From: Dactylis glomerata
Lineage: Eukaryota > Streptophyta > Magnoliopsida > Poales > Poaceae
Direction: 5' to 3'
NCBI GenBank assembly: GCA_007115705.1
Contig: QXEO01000431.1
Location: 62,001-126,000, forward strand
DNA length: 64,000 nt
Position 1 is the first letter of the stretch, and every line of letters starts with the position of its first letter. Under the pieces are notes generated by a model. The model was not told where the DNA came from. It worked only from the letters and a program-made list of their open reading frames with translations, and made no database searches. Shown piece by piece: positions 49,737 to 60,139 of this stretch. Position numbers and translations under genes: made by a program.

Positions 49737-51402
49737 TGATACGTTGCAAACGTATCTATAATTTTTGATGCTCCATGCTTGTTTTACACCAATTGCTATA
49801 TGTTTTGTCTACACTTTGTGACACTTTTATGATTTATTTGGACTAACCTACTAATAGTTGCAAAAGTGCACAATGTTCTTGTTTTACACTTTGATGTGTA
49901 GGAATTACCAAGAATACAAGTGGAAATCCTGTTGGAGTCAAATTGGGACTTTCTAGAAATCTGTACCAGAACTTTTTTCGAAAATGGTCACGTTACGGGA
50001 CGAAGACGGCGTCAAACGGAAAACTCTTCAAATACAAAGTTGTAGGGAATTTCACGGCGAACGTTCTGGACATAAAATTTACCTGATTCCGAGTCCAGAC
50101 GGCCGAGATAGGCCGCCCTCACGCAGGGCTGGCGCGGCCCAGGCCCTGGCCGCGCGAGCTATGCGTGAGGAGCCCCTGGCTGGCCTCTGACATCGCCCCT
50201 TCGCCTATATAAAGCCTCGGGATGGAAAACCCTAAAGGGGTCGGCGAAATTTCCAGAATAGTTCCGCAGCGCCACCGCCGCCGTCGACGAATTTCGGGGG
50301 ACAGAAGTCTCTGTTCCGGCACCCTGTCGGAACGGGGAAGTGCCCCCGGAGCTATCTCCATCGGTCTCCATCGCCGTCTCCATCGTCTCCATCGACCTCA
50401 CCGCCATCTCCATCAACCTTGCTGTCTCCTATGATGAGGAGGGAGTAGTTCATTCCTGGGGCTGAGGGCTCTACCGGTAGCTATGTGGTTCACCTCTCTC
50501 TCCCATGATGTGATCTTTATGTGATCGTGAGCTTTGTATCATGTTGAACAAGTAGATGTTATTATTTAGATATTATGCTACTCCTATGCTTAATTATTAT
50601 AGTGTACTCTAGTGATGTTATTAAAGTAATCTATTCCTCCTGCCATGGTGTAACGGTGACAGTGCGTGCATCGTGGTGGTACTTGGTTTAGGCTATGATC
50701 GTGATCTCTTGTGGATTATAAGAGTAATTATTACTATGATAGTATTGAGTGATCTATTCCTCCTTTCATGGTGTAAAGTTGACAGTGTGTGCACCGTGTT
50801 AGTACTTGGTCTAAGTCGCAATGATTTCTATCTTGAGTTGTGCTTTGATTTGGGTATCTCTATGAGTGGTGTTTGTCAAGTACTTGATGAACTTTAAGGG
50901 GTGCTTCTGTAGCCACTACACAATGATTAGTGTTATTCAATAGGAGAGTAATTCAGAGTACCATAGTGGAGAGAAGTTATTTATTTGTTCATTCATGTTA
51001 TATTGTTGGGAGTGTGTCCACTAGTGAAAGTATGATCCCTAGGCCTTGTTTCCAAGCATTGCACACCGTTTACTTGCTGTTTTGTTACATGTTTGCTCGC
51101 AGTGATATTTATTTCATATCACAGTTACTACTTATAATCATCACTACTACTTGTATTTCACTATCTCTTCGCCGAACTAGTGCACCTATACATCTGACAA
51201 GTGTATTGGGTGTGTTGGGGACATAAGAGACTTTCTGTATCGTAATTGCAGGGTTGCTTGAGAGGGATAGCTTTGACCTCTAACCTCCCTGAGTTCGATA
51301 AACCTTGGGTGATCCACTTAAGGGAAACTTGCTGCTATTCTACAAACCTCTGCACTTGGAGGCCCAACAAGTGTCTACAAGAATAGAAGTGCGTAGACAT
51401 CA
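49737..51402 (+). repeat. 5' LTR of element J
   Basis: It begins TGATACGTTGCAAACGTATC and ends GTGCGTAGACATCA. The TATA box TATATAAAG is at 50206-50214. Confidence 0.94.
50206..50214 (+). promoter_or_regulatory. TATA box in the 5' LTR of element J
   Basis: TATATAAAG follows CCCCTTCGCC. It is conserved at the same place in the 3' LTR (about 55438) and in solo LTR K. Confidence 0.7.
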
Positions 51403-51412
51403 AGCTCTTTTC

Positions 51413-51430
51413 TGGCGCCGTTGCCGGGGA
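51413..51430 (+). other. Primer-binding site of element J (tRNA-Asp)
   Basis: TGGCGCCGTTGCCGGGGA, an exact complement of the tRNA-Asp 3' end, 10 bases after the LTR. Confidence 0.9.
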
Positions 51431-51542
51431 GGTAAGGTAAAAGGTACTCGCATCCTCCTGTGTGAGTGCTCGAAGTTATTTCCTTTAGATTCTGCAATTA
51501 CATCTTTTCGTTTCTTGTTTTTATTTTCACTAGTTAGGCTTA

Positions 51543-52382
51543 ATGGAAAACAAAGAGTTCTGTAGTCTTTTTCCTGAGTTTAGATATGAAGTGTTTGAAG
51601 AGAAAATTGAAAAACCTTTGAAGCTTAATTTGCATGCTAATAGTGTTGTTAGTATGAATGCTTTGAACACCGTTGTTGCTAATGCTATAGAAAAGTCTAA
51701 GTTTGGGGAAGCTGGTTTTATTAAGCATGATATTTTTAGTTCCCCAGCTTTAGTGGAGAAAATTTGCTCTGATAATATTTTATCTCCCATATGTGATGTT
51801 CCTTCTTATGATGATATGTTTGAAGAATATGCTTTGCAAAATAGCTGTTCTTTAGCTTGTGATGATACGAAACCTCTAGTTTATGATGGCTACAATGATG
51901 ATTATGTTATTTTCAGTCCACCTACTTTTGAGGAGAAAATTAGTTATGATTACAATATGCCTCCTATTTATGATGATTATGGTGATGAGAATAATTATTC
52001 TGTTCCTACTACTATTGTTCCTGTGGTGAGTATTAATTCTTTTATGCATGTGGCTCATGATAGAGATGCTTTATGTGATAGTTATATTGTTAGTTCTATT
52101 CATGATGCTACTGAAAGTTATTATGAGAGAGGGAAACATGGTTTGATGGATCTCAACAATATTAAGTTTCCCCTCTTTATGTTGCAAATCTTGAAGTGGC
52201 ACTTGTTTTATCTACCCATGCTTGCTACTATGTGCCTCGTTGATTTATTTTCTTATAAGATTCCTATGCATAGGAAGTGGTTCAGATATAAATGTCTTTC
52301 ACATTTGCTTTTTGATGCTCTCTATTGCTTTAAGTTCCTATATGGCGCCTTTGCCTCAAACTCTTATATGGCGCCCACATGA
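51543..52382 (+). CDS. ORF of element J, unknown function
   Basis: 279 codons, starting MENKEFCSLFPEFRYEVFEE about 110 bases after the primer site and ending just before the conserved boundary GCGCCTAGCTCAAAGGCGTT. It is not related by eye to the ORF of C, D and I in the same position. The middle (residues 85-155) is rich in Asp and Tyr (PSYDDMFEEY, PPIYDDYGDEN). Residues 209-237 form one strongly hydrophobic stretch (FPLFMLQILKWHLFYLP), a possible membrane segment, followed by a basic HRKWFRYK patch. No zinc knuckle, protease or polymerase motif is present. The function is unknown; an env-like remnant of an Athila-type ancestor is one speculative reading. The frame is intact, consistent with the young age. 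Confidence 0.6.
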   Translation: MENKEFCSLFPEFRYEVFEEKIEKPLKLNLHANSVVSMNALNTVVANAIEKSKFGEAGFIKHDIFSSPALVEKICSDNILSPICDVPSYDDMFEEYALQNSCSLACDDTKPLVYDGYNDDYVIFSPPTFEEKISYDYNMPPIYDDYGDENNYSVPTTIVPVVSINSFMHVAHDRDALCDSYIVSSIHDATESYYERGKHGLMDLNNIKFPLFMLQILKWHLFYLPMLATMCLVDLFSYKIPMHRKWFRYKCLSHLLFDALYCFKFLYGAFASNSYMAPT

Positions 52383-54953
52383 GCATCTTTGCAAATTACT
52401 GCGCCTAGCTCAAAGGCGTTAAAGAAAAGCACTCTTGGGAGATCATCCAATGTTTTCTTTTCAGTACTTTTTCTTTTATTTGAGTCTTGGAAGTCATTAC
52501 TACTGTAATGACCGCTCCTTATCCTCTTTATTTCGTTTTTGTGCCAAGAGAAGCCTCTAATTTGAGTGAGGTAAGATTTGGGGATGTTGCTGTCCTGAAA
52601 CTGTTTTCGGTGCTGCGCCGTAAAAATTCGTGAAAATTCTATGTTTATCTTTTGGACCTGCGATTTCTTGTGCATATGCCCCAGGTTATATCCAAACTTT
52701 TCTTAGTTGAACACTTTTTGATTTGAGCAACAGAAAATCTCTCAAAAATTCGACCTTTGTCAGCTGTTCAGTTTTGACAGATTTCTGCCAATATTTGTGT
52801 TTGCCGCTTTATCGCTTTCTTTTTGAGTTCTTTTGATCACGGAACTTTTGGGGAAGTTGCTATAGTAGTATATACTTTATATGTGGTGGTTTTGGGTTGA
52901 AACCTGAAGCAAAAAGGGTTGATTCATTAATATGCTACACTAATGTTGCTAATAGATTTGTGTTTACTTTTGTATGAAGGAAGTTTTCAAGTGTAGGGAT
53001 TGGAGAATGATGAGATGAGATGAAGAATGGACAAAAGCTCAAGCTTGGGGATGCCCATGCATCACCCCAAGAAATATCCAAGAAGTACAAGCGTCAAAGC
53101 TTGGGGATGCCCCCGAGGCACCACTTCTTCATCGGCAAAAATCAGGTCACCTTTCAAGACACTATATTTTTATTGCTTCATGCACTATGTGTTTTTCTTG
53201 GAGCGTCTTTATTTTTGTTTTTAGTTTTCTTTTGCTTTGTTTGCTGCAATAAATGGTTAGATCACATCATGTTTCCTTTGGAGGAGATGAACTCACTTTT
53301 CATTTGCCGAGAACACTCTAGTTTTCACTCTTATCGTTCAACGAGTGTTCTTCTTTTTCTGCTACTGCTACTGCTTTTGGTTTTCGTTTTTGCCTTGATT
53401 TGCATTCAGACCTTGTCATATCTTTTCATCAAGGTGTATTTTTGCCTCTGATCTTTATTGGTTTTCATCAAAAGAGGTGTTTATAAAAATTTCAAATGGT
53501 GTTGGAAAAGAGAAAAAGCTTTGTGCAAAATAGTGGTACAAGAAGGAGCTTGTGTAGACTGCGGCTTAGGCTTTTTCATGTCATGCTTGATGTCTTTTTG
53601 ATAGTATGCTTAGTGGTTTTGCTGTAGCATGACTTGTCTCAAATAACTGAGATTGCTTAATGAGCCTTTGAAAAAATCATGCGTTGTTTTTATTGTATGG
53701 AAGCATTATTTTGGTTTTCTCCTTGATGCTTTATTTGGGTTGACTTGGCGCATGCTCACACATGTTGACTACAAAATAAGTCGCCTATAGCCTCTATGAT
53801 CATTTAGTTTTTGACTTTTGATGCCATCTTATGCTTATTTTAATGTCGCTTTGTCGCTTTGCATGATTATGGCCATTATTGCTCTCTTAGTTGGTCGCTC
53901 CCAGTCTTTTGCTAGCCCTCGCCTTGTACTGAGTATGAGCTCTACTCGTGCATCCAACTCCTAAAAACCAAGTTTGCCGTTGCGTCCACTATAAACTCCT
54001 ATGCATGGTATTTGTAAGCCATTCCAAAGTAAATTTTCATGTGCTACCTTTCAAAAAACCTTCAAAATACTTCTCATTTTGTGACACTGTTTTCAGCTCA
54101 TGGGGACGTAGTGGTCGGATTTGCTATCTTCCATATTGTCTTATTCCAAAAAGAAAAAAAGAAAAAAGAAAGAAAAAAGGCACTCCTCCAAGGAATGTGA
54201 ATGTTGGTGGGCACCCGATGGAATCGGTTAGCCATGGTTTGTGAAAGGAAAAAAAGGTGGGGAGGAGTGCCAAGCTTTATAAAAGAGCACAAAAGTGCCA
54301 ATCTCTCTCTCAAAAACTTGCTTCATTTTTGTATGGAAGATAGTAAGAACCCCATTGCTAGTCGTTGACAAAAGCAACCACCTCTCAAAACTCAAGTTTT
54401 ATCTCTCTGTTTTACAAATGAAAAGCTCTAGCACATGTTTAATCACTGCTTCCCTCCGCGAAGGGCCTTTCTTTTACTTTTATGTCGAGTTACCACCTTC
54501 TATCTTTATGCACCATTAAGAGAGCATAGTTGTCATTCTTAGTGTAATATGCATTGTCCCAAAGTTCATTGATTGATTCATATTGTTGGTTTCACTTGTT
54601 CTTAAATTATTTGTATCTAGTCGCCCTCTTAAACTTGAAGGTGTCCTATGCATTTATGTTTTGCTCTCCATGAAGGACAAGCTGAAAATCATTTGTATGT
54701 TTTTCCTTATGATTTGAACACACGTTTGATTTTCATTGTTTCATTTTCATGATCTTTTGTTTGTGTTCATTTTCATGTTATAACATGGTTGCTAAGTTTC
54801 TTCTATCAAGATTATATCTTTCATGCCCATATTTTAAGTTCTTTTGATCCCAGCTCACAAATGCTTACATATATGATTAAGATTGTGAAGGTGCATGCCA
54901 CCTCAAAAATTATTCTTTTGTTATCACTTACCTACTCGAGGACGAGCAGGAGT
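52383..54953 (+). other. Non-coding interior of element J
   Basis: From the boundary at about 52400 it follows element I closely, including two AAGCTTGGGGATGCCC copies (about 53043 and 53098) and the GGGGATGC/GCATCACCCC hairpin. The module 53990-54450 matches D and includes GCTTTATAAAAGAGCAC at about 54272. From about 54460 it rejoins the common sequence. No coding sequence is recognised. Confidence 0.7.
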
Positions 54954-54968
54954 TAAGCTTGGGGATGT
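54954..54968 (+). other. Polypurine-like tract of element J
   Basis: TTAAGCTTGGGGATGT-type sequence immediately before the 3' LTR, as in element I. Confidence 0.7.
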
Positions 54969-56634
54969 TGATACGTTGCAAACGTATCTATAATTTTTGA
55001 TGCTCCATGCTTGTTTTACACCAATTGCTATATGTTTTGTCTACACTTTGTGACACTTTTATGATTTATTTGGACTAACCTACTAATAGTTGCAAAAGTG
55101 CACAATGTTCTTGTTTTACACTTTGATGTGTAGGAATTACCAAGAATACAAGTGGAAATCCTGTTGGAGTCAAATTGGGACTTTCTAGAAATCTGTACCA
55201 GAACTTTTTTCGAAGATGGTCACGTTACGGGTCGAAGACGGCGTCAAACGGAAAACTCTTCAAATATAAAGTTGTAGGGAATTTCACGGCGAACGTTCTG
55301 GACATAAAATTTACCTGATTCCGAGTCCGGACGGCCGAGATAGGCCGCCCTCACGCAGGGCTGGCGCGGCCCAGGCCCTGGCCGCGCGAGCTATGCGTGA
55401 GGAGCCCCTGGCTGGCCTCTGACATCGCCCCTTCGCCTATATAAAGCCTCGGGATGGAAAACCCTAAAGGGGTCGGCGAAATTTCCAGAATAGTTCCGCA
55501 GCGCCACCGCCGCCGTCGACGAATTTCGGGGGACAGAAGTCTCTGTTCCGGCACCCTGTCAGAACGGGGAAGTGCCCCCGGAGCTATCTCCATCGGTCTC
55601 CATCGCCGTCTCCGTCGTCTCCATCGACCTCACCGCCATCTCCATCAACCTTGCTGTCTCCTATGATGAGGAGGGAGTAGTTCATCCCCGGGGCTGAGGG
55701 CTCTACCGGTAGCTATGTGGTTCACCTCTCTCTCCCATGATGTGATCTTTATGTGATCGTGAGCTTTGTATCATGTTGAACAAGTAGATGTTATTATTTA
55801 GATATTATGTTACTCCTATGCTTAATTATTATAGTGTACTCTAGTGATGTTATTAAAGTAATCTATTCCTCCTGCCATGGTGTAACGGTGACAGTGCGTG
55901 CATCGTGGTGGTACTTGGTTTAGGCTATGATCATGATCTCTTGTGGATTATAAGAGTAATTATTACTATGATAGTATTGAGTGATCTATTCCTCCTTTCA
56001 TGGTGTAAAGTTGACAGTGTGTGCACCGTGTTAGTACTTGGTCTAAGTCGCAATGATTTCTATCTTGAGTTGTGCTTTGATTTGGGTATCTCTATGAGTG
56101 GTGTTTGTCAAGTACTTGATGAACTTTAAGGGGTGCTTCTGTAGCCACTACACAATGATTAGTGTTATTCAATAGGAGAGTAATTCAGAGTACCATAGTG
56201 GAGAGAAGTTATTTATTTGTTCATTCATGTTATATTGTTGGGAGTGTGTCCACTAGTGAAAGTATGATCCCTAGGCCTTGTTTCCAAGCATTGCACACCG
56301 TTTACTTGCTGTTTTGTTACATGTTTGCTCGCAGCGATATTTATTTCATATCACAGTTACTACTTATAATCATCACTACTACTTGTATTTCACTATCTCT
56401 TCGCCGAACTAGTGCACCTATACATCTGACAAGTGTATTGGGTGTGTTGGGGACACAAGAGACTTTCTGTATCGTAATTGCAGGGTTGCTTGAGAGGGAT
56501 AGCTTTGACCTCTAACCTCCCTGAGTTCGATAAACCTTGGGTGATCCACTTAAGGGAAACTTGCTGCTATTCTACAAACCTCTGCACTTGGAGGCCCAAC
56601 AAGTGTCTACAAGAATAGAAGTGCGTAGACATCA
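54969..56634 (+). repeat. 3' LTR of element J
   Basis: Same termini and same length (1666 bp) as the 5' LTR, followed directly by GGGGG. Confidence 0.94.
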
Positions 56635-56992
56635 GGGGGCAGCCAGGGGCTCCTCACACCAGGTGGGCGCGGCCACGGGCTAGGCCGCGCCCCCTACGTG
56701 TGAGGGCGGCCTCTGGCCCCCCTCCGGCTCTCTTTCGGTCTTCGGGAAGCTTCCAGAAAAAATAAGACTTCTGGAACTTGTTTCGTCCAATTCCGAGAAT
56801 ATTTCCTGTGTAGCTTTTCTAAAACACAAAAACAGTAGAAAACATGGAACTGGCACTGTGGCATCTTGTCAATAGGTTAGTTCCGAAAATCGCATAAAAA
56901 CGCCATGAAGTGTAACAAAACATAAGACAAATGGTGTAAAAACAAGTATTTAGCATCAAAAATTATGGATACGTTGGAGACGTATCAAGTCC

Positions 56993-57121
56993 CCTTGGGT
57001 GGGACCTTACATTGTCACAGAAGTGATACCAGGAGGAGCTTATCGACTACAAGACAAGAAGACATGAAAAGATGAGAGCAACCCATGGAATGCGGAGCAG
57101 CTGCGATGTTTTTACGCATAG
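56993..57121 (+). pseudogene. Tat pol, carboxy-terminal tail
   Basis: Coding continues in phase from 48543 after removal of K and one AGTCC: a GPYIVTEVIPGGAYRLQ segment typical of the integrase tail. A TGA at 57065 is premature. The frame goes on (NPWNAEQLRCFYA) to TAG 57119-57121, the likely original end. Confidence 0.8.
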
Positions 57122-57541
57122 AAAAAATCTAGTGGTATCAGTAAACTCGAGTCAACCCTCTGAACCCAGAACATGAGGCCATAGGTCGGGTTCCTTGGGT
57201 TGGACTCGACAAATTGTACAAATATTTTACCTCTCCGCTCGGGGGCTTCAACCCTCGGGTCGTACGAAAGAAAGTTTTATCATAATATGGAGATCTTTTT
57301 ATACTACTAGGTTGTGCAGACAACCTGATATTCTTCAAAGTAATATAATTGGTTCACAAGAACCCGATAAATATAAAGCATGCCTTAGAACAACGATTTG
57401 TTCCCATAGGTCTATTCCAAAACATCAAAGCCAAGTACGAGTATTCATTACAGATAGTACGGCGGCAAGGCAACTAGAAAGAGAGATTACATAAAGAAGA
57501 TTCTAGTGGAAGTGAACTTCAGCCTCGTACTCCTTCTGGCA
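57122..57541. other. Tat non-coding spacer between pol and the antisense gene
   Basis: No domain is seen. GCTCGGGGGCTTCAACCC near 57238 resembles the GGGGGCT motifs found again at about 58320 and 58395 near the 3' LTR. The minus-strand 3' UTR of the antisense gene should lie here. Confidence 0.5.
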
Positions 57542-58075
57542 CTAGGTGCCATCGTATATTTTCACGTCGAACTTTGACATGCCAATATGGAAGTCGAAAG
57601 TCATGAATAAGCCTTGGTGGAGGTCATGGTCTTCTGCAAACTGCGACCAACCGCCCTTGAAGTATTGCTCGCCGGCACCGTCATACCAAACCTCCACTTC
57701 GTATGGAGTTCCTCCACCAGATTGTTCATGAAGAACCGCTTCTCGCAGTTCTCGCCCATCCATGAACTTGGTAAAATTCAGTGGCAAGCGCTGAATCTCG
57801 CGGCACTGCGCGTTGGCGATGCAAAAGAAAGAAAATATTCTAGGAGAAGCAGGAGAAGCACCATGAGGAGGAGCGCTTGGACCTGGGGCGGCGCCAGACA
57901 CCTTTGGTTTATTCTTACTACCAGGCGGGTGACCGGGACGACGCTTCGCCGGAGCGGACGACGATGATCCTACAGCAGCAGGAACTGTCTTGTTTTTGCT
58001 ACCACAGGGGCGGCCGCGACCCCGCGGCACCGTCGGAGGGCCAAGGTCTAGACGGGACCCATCTGCACTAGCCAT
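57542..58075 (-). CDS. Antisense gene in the Tat element: AT-hook plus B3-like protein
   Basis: An intact 177-residue frame on the strand opposite pol. Residues 18-29 (RGRGRPCGSKNK) and 44-56 (KRRPGHPPGSKNK) are AT-hook-like, binding the minor groove of AT-rich DNA. Residues 83-175 resemble a plant B3 DNA-binding domain of the REM type: LPLNFTKFM, PYEVEVWYDGAGEQYFKGGW, then FAEDHDLHQGLFMTFDF and SKFDVKIYD. A nuclear DNA-binding role is inferred. The start at 58075 is the first ATG after the predicted transcript start. It has survived intact while gag-pol decayed with many stops. Extra antisense ORFs near the 3' LTR are known in Tat elements; whether this one came from a host gene is not settled. 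Confidence 0.8.
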   Translation of the reverse strand: MASADGSRLDLGPPTVPRGRGRPCGSKNKTVPAAVGSSSSAPAKRRPGHPPGSKNKPKVSGAAPGPSAPPHGASPASPRIFSFFCIANAQCREIQRLPLNFTKFMDGRELREAVLHEQSGGGTPYEVEVWYDGAGEQYFKGGWSQFAEDHDLHQGLFMTFDFHIGMSKFDVKIYDGT

Positions 58076-58100
58076 GCGAAAAAGTGGGAAGAAAAGAAAC

Positions 58101-58230
58101 CCTAGATGGAAAAGAAGACGATGCGGCAGAGGAGGAATCTGTTTAGGGTTTTTACCCTCACCAAAGGTGCTTTATTTATAAGCACATATTAATGGGCCTC
58201 CGTGATAGCAAGGCCCATAAACATATTTAC
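58101..58230 (-). promoter_or_regulatory. Promoter of the antisense AT-hook/B3 gene
   Basis: Reading on the minus strand: site II-like GGCCCAT elements (about 58192-58219), TATAAATA (58173-58180), then the telo box AAACCCTAAAC (58141-58151), about 65-100 bases ahead of the ATG. The combination is that of plant housekeeping promoters and is independent of the LTR. Confidence 0.65.
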
Positions 58231-59109
58231 AAAGGAGTTAAATTCTGCACATAGCAGACGATAATAACAAAGGAAAAAAGAATGTATCATACAAGGGATG
58301 AAAAACCCTTGCCTTGGGCTCGGGGGCTTACAAAACAGGCAGAAGAAGAAGAAGTCAATTTGAGCCTATGATTGACTACAAGTATCCAACCATAGCCTCG
58401 GGGGCTACTCCCACCGGGAGCGCTGAGCGCGCACCCGATAGAAAATAAGACAATCAGCAATAAAGATGAAGAAATCTATGAGTCGATCAACCATGCAAAC
58501 TTTGACTACGTAGTCGACAAAATATATAGCGACTACTCCCATCGGGAGACACTTGGGAGAAGTTAATATAATTCAAAATTCTTTGATATTTTATCAGTCA
58601 AAAGAGACTGCGACATGAGATTCTCGAGTTGCGTTATCGCAACGAAACTCGAATGCCGTGATTTATCACGAAGGTAAGACCCCGGGATCCGTCCTGTGTT
58701 GCCTGGTATACGCACATGGATGCGCTCTGCTGGTATGTATCTGTGTCTACGACGCGAAGAAAATCCTGGTGAACGCACTGGGTACCTTGAGAATCACTGG
58801 GATTCATTCTTTGTAAGTCCTAAATGCGGCAAAAGAGTGGGTTTGACCGGTATCCCGAATTCAAATCCAAGGGGATTGAATTTGAAGTAGGTGACAAGTA
58901 TCTGTTCCGACAGTTAACTGACCTCTTGATCCGTCAGAGTTGTCAGACTTGTTCATCAAAACCCCTTGCGAATATTATCATGAAAATAAGTCGAAAGACC
59001 AAATCGAAGATTTGAAGATATGAAGAAGTCGAAGAATTGATCAAGTCCAAGATTTAAAGATTAGAGATTCAACCCGAATCTGCAATTCTGGTAGAATCTC
59101 AGGGGCTAC
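58231..59109 (+). other. Tat 3' untranslated region and polypurine tract
   Basis: No gene is seen. Repeated GGGGGCTTAC and GGGGGCTACTCCCACCGGGA type motifs occur at about 58320, 58395 and 58530 (the last diverged). The last, CTCAGGGGCTAC (59098-59109), abuts the 3' LTR and is the likely plus-strand primer. Confidence 0.55.
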
Positions 59110-59444
59110 TGACAAGGGTATAGCTAATAGAGCCCGTTAGTTGAGTACCCCTGAGGCCCGTTAAGCTAGGCCCAATTGTAATAATAGTCGAGATACGAGT
59201 TCTTACCGTATGTCGATATTGTAATCTGTATCGGTCCCTACCCGATCCTCGAGACCTGGCCACCTATATATAGGGGCCAGGAGGGGACGGTGTAGGCCAG
59301 ATTGAAAGCAAGCCAGGTTCAACACCCAAGTTCACTTTCGATATACACATATTTTGACTAACCTTACCTTCGAGTTCATCCGACGCCCTGTCTCCCCGAT
59401 CCTAAGTCCTTCATCTAGGACATTTGTCGAGTTAACCCTCGTCA
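59110..59444 (+). repeat. 3' LTR of the Tat element
   Basis: 335 bp, begins TGACAAGGGTATAGC, ends CCCTCGTCA, then TTATG. Confidence 0.93.
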
Positions 59445-60139
59445 TTATGTGACCTACTTTCAAGGAAAAATAATAGACTTAGAATATTTCAAATATTTTG
59501 AAAAAGTGTTCACAAAAAATAGCTAGCGTATACAAAGTTTCATGACTTTCAAGCGAGATGAGCTAGTTATGGCCATAACCACGGTATAGTTTGTTCAAAT
59601 AACCTCATATTATACACATATGTGATTCTTGGGATGACAAACAATGTTAATTTGGGAAGTTTAAATTTTTGTTGCATAAAAAAATTCATTTTTCATTTTC
59701 CTAGTGCAAAAATTGTTTTTTTGGTGAAGCATCTACCAAAACTATGTTACAAAAATGGACCAACACAATTTTAAATGATATTATACCATATTTTATGCAC
59801 AATGTACCAGTTGTTTGCATGGAAAAAGTTTTATGGCCACTCCTCAATAAATTGACAAATATTTGCCGATTCAGCTGGAATGATATAAAATTTTACCTAT
59901 TTTTGCCAATTACAATGGTTATGTATGATTTTTTTTAAAGTAGGTCATGCATAGGGAATGATATAAAATGAGAAATTCGCCAACATGAAAGTTGTGTATG
60001 TTCTCTAGGAAAACTAAATTTATTTTAGAATCATATTAATCCAATCTTATATAAAAATTTAACGGTCAAATTACTAATTTAGACTTCTCAAAAATAAAAA
60101 CTAAACTCCCTCTATTTCTTTGGGTCCATATTATTATGA

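Larger units (their letters stand above)
49737..56634 (+). mobile_element. Element J: complete, young non-autonomous LTR retrotransposon
   Basis: The 6898-bp element has two 1666-bp LTRs (49737-51402 and 54969-56634) with about 12 differences (0.7%), target duplication GGGGG (49732-49736 and 56635-56639), primer site 51413-51430 and one ORF. Its LTR is a different family from I, yet the interior after the ORF is clearly related to I and D. It is inserted in the opposite direction in K, about 25 bases upstream of K's TATA box. Confidence 0.94.
48544..56987 (-). mobile_element. Solo LTR K with chimeric structure, split by element J
   Basis: LTR parts are 48544-49736 and 56640-56987 (1541 bp). 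The exact duplication is AGTCC (48539-48543 and 56988-56992), within the Tat pol gene. In LTR sense its first ~300 bp resemble the LTRs of B, C, D and I (TGATACGTCTCCAACG; ACACAGGAAATATTCTCGG), but from just upstream of the TATA box to the end (...GTGTTGGGCCTCC complement) it matches the LTR of J. Confidence 0.9.
40733..59444 (+). mobile_element. Tat-lineage gypsy LTR retrotransposon with nested insertions
   Basis: The element has exact duplications TTATG (40728-40732 and 59445-59449) and LTRs of 335 bp each with about nine differences (2.7%). The order is gag, protease, RT, RNase H, second archaeal-type RNase H, integrase, and an antisense gene before the 3' LTR. The second RNase H and an extra ORF near the 3' end are hallmarks of the Tat lineage. 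It is disabled by stops, a deletion in RT and insertions E and K/J. Without insertions it would be about 8.6 kb. Confidence 0.93.
39555..59880. repeat. Tandem array of ~660-bp units, split by the Tat element
   Basis: Units start at TAGTTTGTTCAAATAAC at 39555, 40217 and 59587. The second unit is cut at 40732 and resumes at 59450 (after TTATG); its reconstructed length is about 653 bp. The third ends near 59880. Shared marks include GCATCTACCAAAACTATG and TTCGCGTTGTGTCATG. No coding sequence. Probably internal repeats of CACTA-2. Confidence 0.8.
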
